A stretch of DNA of 64,000 nt from Methylobacterium sp. GXS13 (GTDB lineage Bacteria; Pseudomonadota; Alphaproteobacteria; Rhizobiales; Beijerinckiaceae), in NCBI RefSeq assembly GCF_001455965.1, contig NZ_LKKO01000029.1, positions 1 through 64,000 on the forward strand, given 5' to 3'. The translations under genes and the position numbers were made by a program. Positions 61,501 to 64,000 of the stretch are shown piece by piece. The notes below the pieces were generated by a model. The model was not told the DNA's origin, ran no database searches, and saw only the letters and a program-made list of their open reading frames with translations. How positions within the stretch are numbered: the first letter of the stretch is position 1; every line of letters begins with the position of its first letter.

Positions 61501-62455
61501 TGTCGCGCGTGATCCCGGCAACGCTCCAGGGTTCTGGCAGGGTGCGCTTGGTCCGGGTCTCGACCTTCGGCAGGCCCGGCGCGGCGCCGGCCCGCAGGTC
61601 GGTGCCGAACCACGTCGCCACCACGGCGACCCGGCGCAGGTTCGGGCACAGGGCCTGGAGGGCGTCGAGCGACGCCGTGACGTCGGTGGCGCGCTGAAGC
61701 TGGTGCCGGTTGGCCGCCTGCGTCCGGCCGAGGCCGAGATCGACGGTGACGCGGTTCGGGTCGAGGGCGAACTCGCCGGCCCCCGGGATCAGGTCGACGG
61801 CGCGGATCCTGTGGAACAGGCCATTGACCGGGCGGACCACCTCGAAGGCGAACTGGGGCACGCGGTTGCCGAACTCGGCGAGCGGCAGGTTCTCGAACAC
61901 CACGTAGGCGAGGCCGCGATAGGCCGGGGCGTTCTCCGCGCCCTCCTTGGCGACGATCAGCGGGTCCGGCGCCTGCTCGGGGCCGCCGGTATGGACCCGC
62001 AGGGTGATCCCGACCTGGTCGATCTCCTTGCCGTCCGCCCAGATCCGGCGGACCATCGCGATCTCGCCCTCGCACAGGCCCACCGCCAGGTTGGCGAAAT
62101 AGGCGTAGCGGGTGCGCACGGTCTTCTGCCCGCCTGCGCCCTTGGAGGCGGAGGCCGCGCGCTCCACCGTCGTGTTGGCGACCTCCCGGGCGCGCGTCGC
62201 CCAGATCAGGCTGCCGCCGATCTTCGCCCGCCCGTAGACCCGGGGGATGGGGTCGCCCTCCGTGGAGGACAGGCCGGCGACATCGGCGAGCCGCGGCCCC
62301 TCGACGAAGCGCGCGTGCCGCCCGGAGCCCGACAGCATCCCGTCGAGCCCCGCCCCCGCGGCCGCCCCGAGCACGCGCCCCACCACGGCCCCGATCGGCC
62401 CGCCCAGCGCGGTCCCGGCCGCCCCACCCGCCGTGGACAGGATCAGGGTGGCCAT
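58559..62455 (-). CDS. GTA tail/baseplate multidomain protein (ORFg15/'megatron')
   Basis: 1298 aa, the usual size for GTA gp15, from the ATG 62453-62455 (MATLILSTAGGAAGTALGGP). Glycine-rich hydrophobic N-terminus, a viral-hub part with VYGRAKIGGSLIWATR and LAVGLCEGEIAMVRRIWADG, then the GTA TIM-barrel domain (LLYPFVMMDVPAGN, AGFVIGSEFVGLT, GIDWYPPISDW, KPIWLTEVGVPAVDKGTNG with catalytic-type Glu). Phage-tail/fibronectin-like domains follow (ESALPRSVELGLTESESPDY) and a C-terminal binding region. It caps the tail and binds recipient polysaccharide. Divergent from the XRE gene. Confidence 0.93.
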   Translation of the reverse strand: MATLILSTAGGAAGTALGGPIGAVVGRVLGAAAGAGLDGMLSGSGRHARFVEGPRLADVAGLSSTEGDPIPRVYGRAKIGGSLIWATRAREVANTTVERAASASKGAGGQKTVRTRYAYFANLAVGLCEGEIAMVRRIWADGKEIDQVGITLRVHTGGPEQAPDPLIVAKEGAENAPAYRGLAYVVFENLPLAEFGNRVPQFAFEVVRPVNGLFHRIRAVDLIPGAGEFALDPNRVTVDLGLGRTQAANRHQLQRATDVTASLDALQALCPNLRRVAVVATWFGTDLRAGAAPGLPKVETRTKRTLPEPWSVAGITRDKAELVSTLPDGTPAYGGTPSDAGLARLVADLAARGLDVLLYPFVMMDVPAGNSLPDPRVPGATQPPYPWRGRITCDPAPGVPGSPDGTAAAEAQVQGFFANGYRAEVLHYAGLAALWAASGVRIAGFVIGSEFVGLTRVRGGAGYPAVRAFKSLAAEVRSRLGAGVTLVYGADWTEYGAHVRDGGATIRFPLDDLFADPNIGAVGIDWYPPISDWRDAPDHADLAVSGDIADRAYLKARGASGEAYDWYYADAARRDAQARLPIQDGAAGKPWVFRPKDLVGWWSNPHVERDGGVETRATAWVPKAKPIWLTEVGVPAVDKGTNGPNVFPDPKSAEGAYPPHSRALRDELIQLRGLEAVIARFDPEAAGFSDSDNPVSPVYGGRMVDPASIFVWSWDARPYPAFPAVQAVWADTANWRVGHWITGRIEGCDLDRLVLKILADFGFDAPVAVEAAAFLDGYVLDRPLSARAALETLAQVYGLDVSAVAGTLHLRGPRRDRPVVLAEADLVRLSEDKPVLRQVRAEESALPRSVELGLTESESPDYRRATAAAIRPVGERRRETRIEAAIVTRRETGDGLAEAMLDRVIAARDSAVFTLSPRRVELEPGDLLAAGADVPGGTVLRRIDRIDDAPTGRRIGASGVPPRGGPARGLPRSPALRAGPVPAFPGPPFALALDLPVDRGSPTVLQYLAVAGEPWPGAAAVWRAEGSGPLALHGLVDYPACLGRTLTALPAGPLWRLHRGVSLDVTLRRGGALGSIGEAAMRAGGNLFALIGPDGAVELLSAADAAATGPDTYRLSGFLRGLAGSEASAGRVAPAGSLIVRLDDGAVVPLVARLDEVGRLFRYRVGPAALDPGDPAFTEFVATAGLAALRPLRPVHLRARREASGVRLSWIRRARRDGDAWEPAEIPLDEPEAYAVTVFSGAGTPLRTIRAEAQQVLYAEEAADFGGRQTSLDVAVAQIAAEAGPGPATRARIPIRTA

Positions 62456-62496
62456 GGCGGGCTCCGGGGTGGGGGCGGACGTGTTGTGGTAAGGTT

Positions 62497-62515
62497 TGCC
62501 GTTCGGGGAACGGCA
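62497..62515. promoter_or_regulatory. Perfect palindrome between gp15 and the XRE gene (candidate operator)
   Basis: TGCCGTTC (62497-62504) and GAACGGCA (62508-62515) flank a GGG centre; all eight positions pair. It sits 22 bp before the XRE start and 42 bp before the gp15 start, in the 81-bp divergent region. This is the place expected for an operator bound by a dimeric helix-turn-helix protein controlling both genes. Confidence 0.6.
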
Positions 62516-62536
62516 TCGACGGCAGGGGCGGCGGCC

Positions 62537-62818
62537 ATGGGAGACACGCACTTCGACAGCGTCTGGGACGCGATCGAAGACACGCCGGCGAAGGCCGCGC
62601 GGATGCGCCTCCGCTCGCAGCTGTTGATGGCCCTGCGCACTCACATCGAGCAATCCGGCCTGAACCAGTCCCAGGCGGCGAAGGTCTTGGGCGTCACGCA
62701 GCCGTGCGTCTCGGACCTGATGCGCGGCAAGATCGACCTGTTCGCGATCGACACGCTGGTCGCGATGCTCGCCGCGGCCGGACTCCAGGTCGAGCTGCGT
62801 GTCGCTGCGGCGGCTTGA
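62537..62818 (+). CDS. XRE-family helix-turn-helix protein (HTH_37/antitoxin-like)
   Basis: 93 aa. An acidic start (SVWDAIEDTPAKAARMRLRS) then a helix-turn-helix (QSGLNQSQAAKVLGVTQPCV, with recognition helix SDLMRGKID) and the C-terminal FAIDTLVAMLAAAGLQVELR. This pattern matches the short XRE/HTH_37 group, many of which are HigA-type antitoxins or autorepressors. No RelE/HigB toxin gene is adjacent. It is placed on the opposite strand inside the GTA cluster, between gp14 and gp15, next to a perfect palindrome. Confidence 0.87.
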   Translation: MGDTHFDSVWDAIEDTPAKAARMRLRSQLLMALRTHIEQSGLNQSQAAKVLGVTQPCVSDLMRGKIDLFAIDTLVAMLAAAGLQVELRVAAAA

Positions 62819-62854
62819 TGCGGTTTGGGATCGAAGCGCTCACCACTGCCTCCA

Positions 62855-62948
62855 CCGTCATTGCGAGCGCAGCGAAGCAACCTAGGGAAACGCGCGATCC
62901 CAGACCGTAGCGGTTCACTGGGTCGCTTCGCTACGCTCGCGATGACGG
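62855..62948. repeat. 'CARNDD'-type palindromic repeat, copy C
   Basis: Arms 62855-62885 and 62918-62948 (core GTCATTGCGAGCGCAGCGAA and its inverse, with one change). It lies between the converging XRE and gp14 genes, and its right arm encodes the last residues of gp14. Confidence 0.85.
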
Positions 62949-63448
62949 CGGGAATGACCCTCCTTGCGCGTGCCAGGTGCCAAGCCGCCCGTGGCGACCA
63001 GCTCCTCCGGGAACCGGAAGACCCCCGTCAGGTGCCGCCGCCACCAGGCAGTGAGCGCCACCTCCGTCACGGCGGCGTGGTCATGGGCGTGGATCATGGC
63101 GCCGTCGCCGGTGGCGATGGCGCAGTGGTGGGCCGGGAGATGGCGCCGGAAGGCGAAGAGCAGCACGTCGCCGGGCCCGGGCGTCGCGCCGGCCGCCGGC
63201 ATCAGGTGGCGGGCCGCTGCCGCGGTGAGCGGGTCGGTGCCGGGGGCGGCAGATTCCGCCCAGGTGGCGGCGTAGGGCGGCACCGGTTCCGGCTCGGCCC
63301 CGTAGAGCCCGCGCCAGATCCCGCGCAGCAGCCCGAGGCAATCGCAGCCGACGCCGCGCAGGGATGCCTGGTGCCGGTAGGGCGTGCCGAGCCACAGCCG
63401 CGCCTCGCCGAGCGCGGCCACGCCGATGTCCCGCCGCATCGCGCTCAT
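62915..63448 (-). CDS. GTA NlpC/P60-type peptidase (ORFg14)
   Basis: 177 aa, ATG overlapping the gp13 stop (ATGA). NlpC/P60 fold: ARLWLGTPYRHQASLRGVGC, with catalytic Cys in GCDCLGLLRGIW and the His in LPAHHCAIATGDGAMIHAHD. It is a tail-tip peptidoglycan hydrolase that lets GTA DNA through the recipient wall. The final ten residues (RHRERSEATQ) are encoded by the right arm of repeat C, so the native end has probably been replaced or extended. Confidence 0.9.
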   Translation of the reverse strand: MSAMRRDIGVAALGEARLWLGTPYRHQASLRGVGCDCLGLLRGIWRGLYGAEPEPVPPYAATWAESAAPGTDPLTAAAARHLMPAAGATPGPGDVLLFAFRRHLPAHHCAIATGDGAMIHAHDHAAVTEVALTAWWRRHLTGVFRFPEELVATGGLAPGTRKEGHSRRHRERSEATQ

Positions 63449-64000
63449 CGGAACAGGCTCCCGCCGTCGAGGACGGGCTCCGAGCCCGGCACCGCGCGCA
63501 TCACCGCGTCGTTGCCGGGCATGTGCGGGAAGCCCTGGAAGTTGACCGCGTTGGCGAAGCGGTCCCGGCAGGTGGCGAGCCGCTTGTCGCAGCCGGCGGT
63601 GAGGCTGAATGCATCCCCGGCCGCCACCGGCCGGGGCGGTGCGATCCCGAGTTCGAGCAGCGCGCCGAGCTGGAGCCGCACGTCGGCCGTGAGCCCGGCA
63701 TTGGCGCCCTCCGTCCAGGTGAGCGTTCCGCCGGTGAACAGCCCGTCCGCGAAGCCGCCCGCCAGGGTCACCGCGAGTGTCGCGGGTTCGGGCAGGCCGG
63801 TGACCCGTCCGGTGGTCCGCCAAGCCGAGAGGTCGACCCGGCAGCGGCCATCGCCCAGATCGGCACCGCAGGTCGCCCGGTAGGTGCGGCCGCGCTCGGC
63901 CCCGAGCCGGTGGGCGAGGCCGCGCAGCTCCGCCACGAAGGCGTCGCCTTCGCGCCGCACCTCGCCGATCGTGCCGACATCGATGAGCAGGCGCGTCTCC
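63445..64000 (-). CDS. GTA tail protein of the DUF2163 family (ORFg13), 5' end outside window
   Basis: 185 residues visible; the frame stays open to the window edge, so the true start is beyond 64000. The C-terminal signature CDKRLATCRDRFANAVNFQG followed by FPHMPGND identifies the BR0599/DUF2163 family, the iron-sulfur-type tail hub protein encoded before the NlpC gene in GTA clusters. A Cys in ATCGADLGDGRCRVDLSAW fits the same metal-site region. The rest of the GTA head and tail genes should lie beyond the right edge. Confidence 0.9.
   Translation of the reverse strand, partial: ETRLLIDVGTIGEVRREGDAFVAELRGLAHRLGAERGRTYRATCGADLGDGRCRVDLSAWRTTGRVTGLPEPATLAVTLAGGFADGLFTGGTLTWTEGANAGLTADVRLQLGALLELGIAPPRPVAAGDAFSLTAGCDKRLATCRDRFANAVNFQGFPHMPGNDAVMRAVPGSEPVLDGGSLFR

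Noticed and set aside
62537-62818. Complete HigBA-type toxin-antitoxin system
   Set aside because: The XRE protein looks antitoxin-like, but no RelE/HigB-sized partner frame with matching motifs lies on either side.
54166-64000. Complete prophage
   Set aside because: No integrase, terminase, repressor/antirepressor pair or att site is visible, and the gp13-gp15 types match gene transfer agents; the region is better read as a GTA tail section.
1-64000. tRNA, rRNA or known riboswitch genes
   Set aside because: I looked through the intergenic gaps for cloverleaf arms and conserved riboswitch cores and found none; a covariance-model scan would be needed to be certain.

Overview
The window is about 70% GC, with dense, short-spaced genes, frequent GTG/TTG starts and many 4-base stop/start overlaps. 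Gene content points to an alphaproteobacterium of the order Hyphomicrobiales, most likely Methylobacterium or a close relative. The evidence is an NAD-linked molybdenum formate dehydrogenase (fds) operon beside an oxalate/formate-type antiporter, a phosphoribulokinase/fructose-bisphosphatase/CbbR cluster, cycHJKL-type cytochrome c maturation genes, a FeuP/FeuQ-like two-component system and the tail end of a gene transfer agent (GTA) cluster. The genus is an inference from content; no 16S or other marker lies in the window.

Layout. 1-7 kb: end of a Gly/Pro-rich protein, Ada (DNA alkylation repair), an AlgX-like SGNH protein, YebC, a short-chain dehydrogenase and a chemoreceptor. 7.6-14 kb: a leftward carbon cluster fbp > prkB > NUDIX > rpe > HAD phosphatase with divergent cbbR, followed by an FAD oxidoreductase. 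No RuBisCO is present. 14-19.7 kb: an MFS carrier, an orphan amino-acid-binding protein, a LysR/GST divergent pair, a PNPOx-fold protein and a second GST. 19.9-24.4 kb: a single-domain response regulator, an AI-2E-type permease with an extra soluble domain, a LOV-domain hybrid histidine kinase and a small Lys/Ala-rich protein. 24.5-35.2 kb: an alpha/beta hydrolase, a ketopantoate-reductase-like gene coupled to a YdiJ-type FAD/Fe-S dehydrogenase, then rnr, DUF983, NUDIX, MFS and rpmG.

35.5-44.5 kb: fdsG-fdsB-fdsA-fdsD, an OFA-family transporter, a LysR regulator (all leftward) and a GST. 44.5-54 kb: ccmI-ccmE-ccmF-ccmH and, upstream on the same strand, PepSY > FeuP-like regulator > PrpF-like isomerase > a 74-aa ORF > DUF2335 > FeuQ-like kinase, so the two-component pair is separated by three unrelated genes. 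54-64 kb: two small membrane proteins, a holin-like protein, a tail-type lysozyme, an SGNH hydrolase, a DUF2793 fibre-like protein and GTA genes gp15, gp14 and gp13 (the last cut by the window edge).

The most unusual signals are short palindromic elements and where they sit. One ~165-bp palindrome lies in frame inside the signal-peptide region of ccmH. A pair of ~190-bp inverted elements brackets the lysozyme/holin-like/SGNH segment. Three copies of a 'CARNDD'-type inverted repeat lie in the window, one forming the end of GTA gp14. A perfect 8+8 palindrome lies between GTA gp15 and a divergent XRE-family gene placed inside the GTA cluster; it is a candidate switch for GTA expression.
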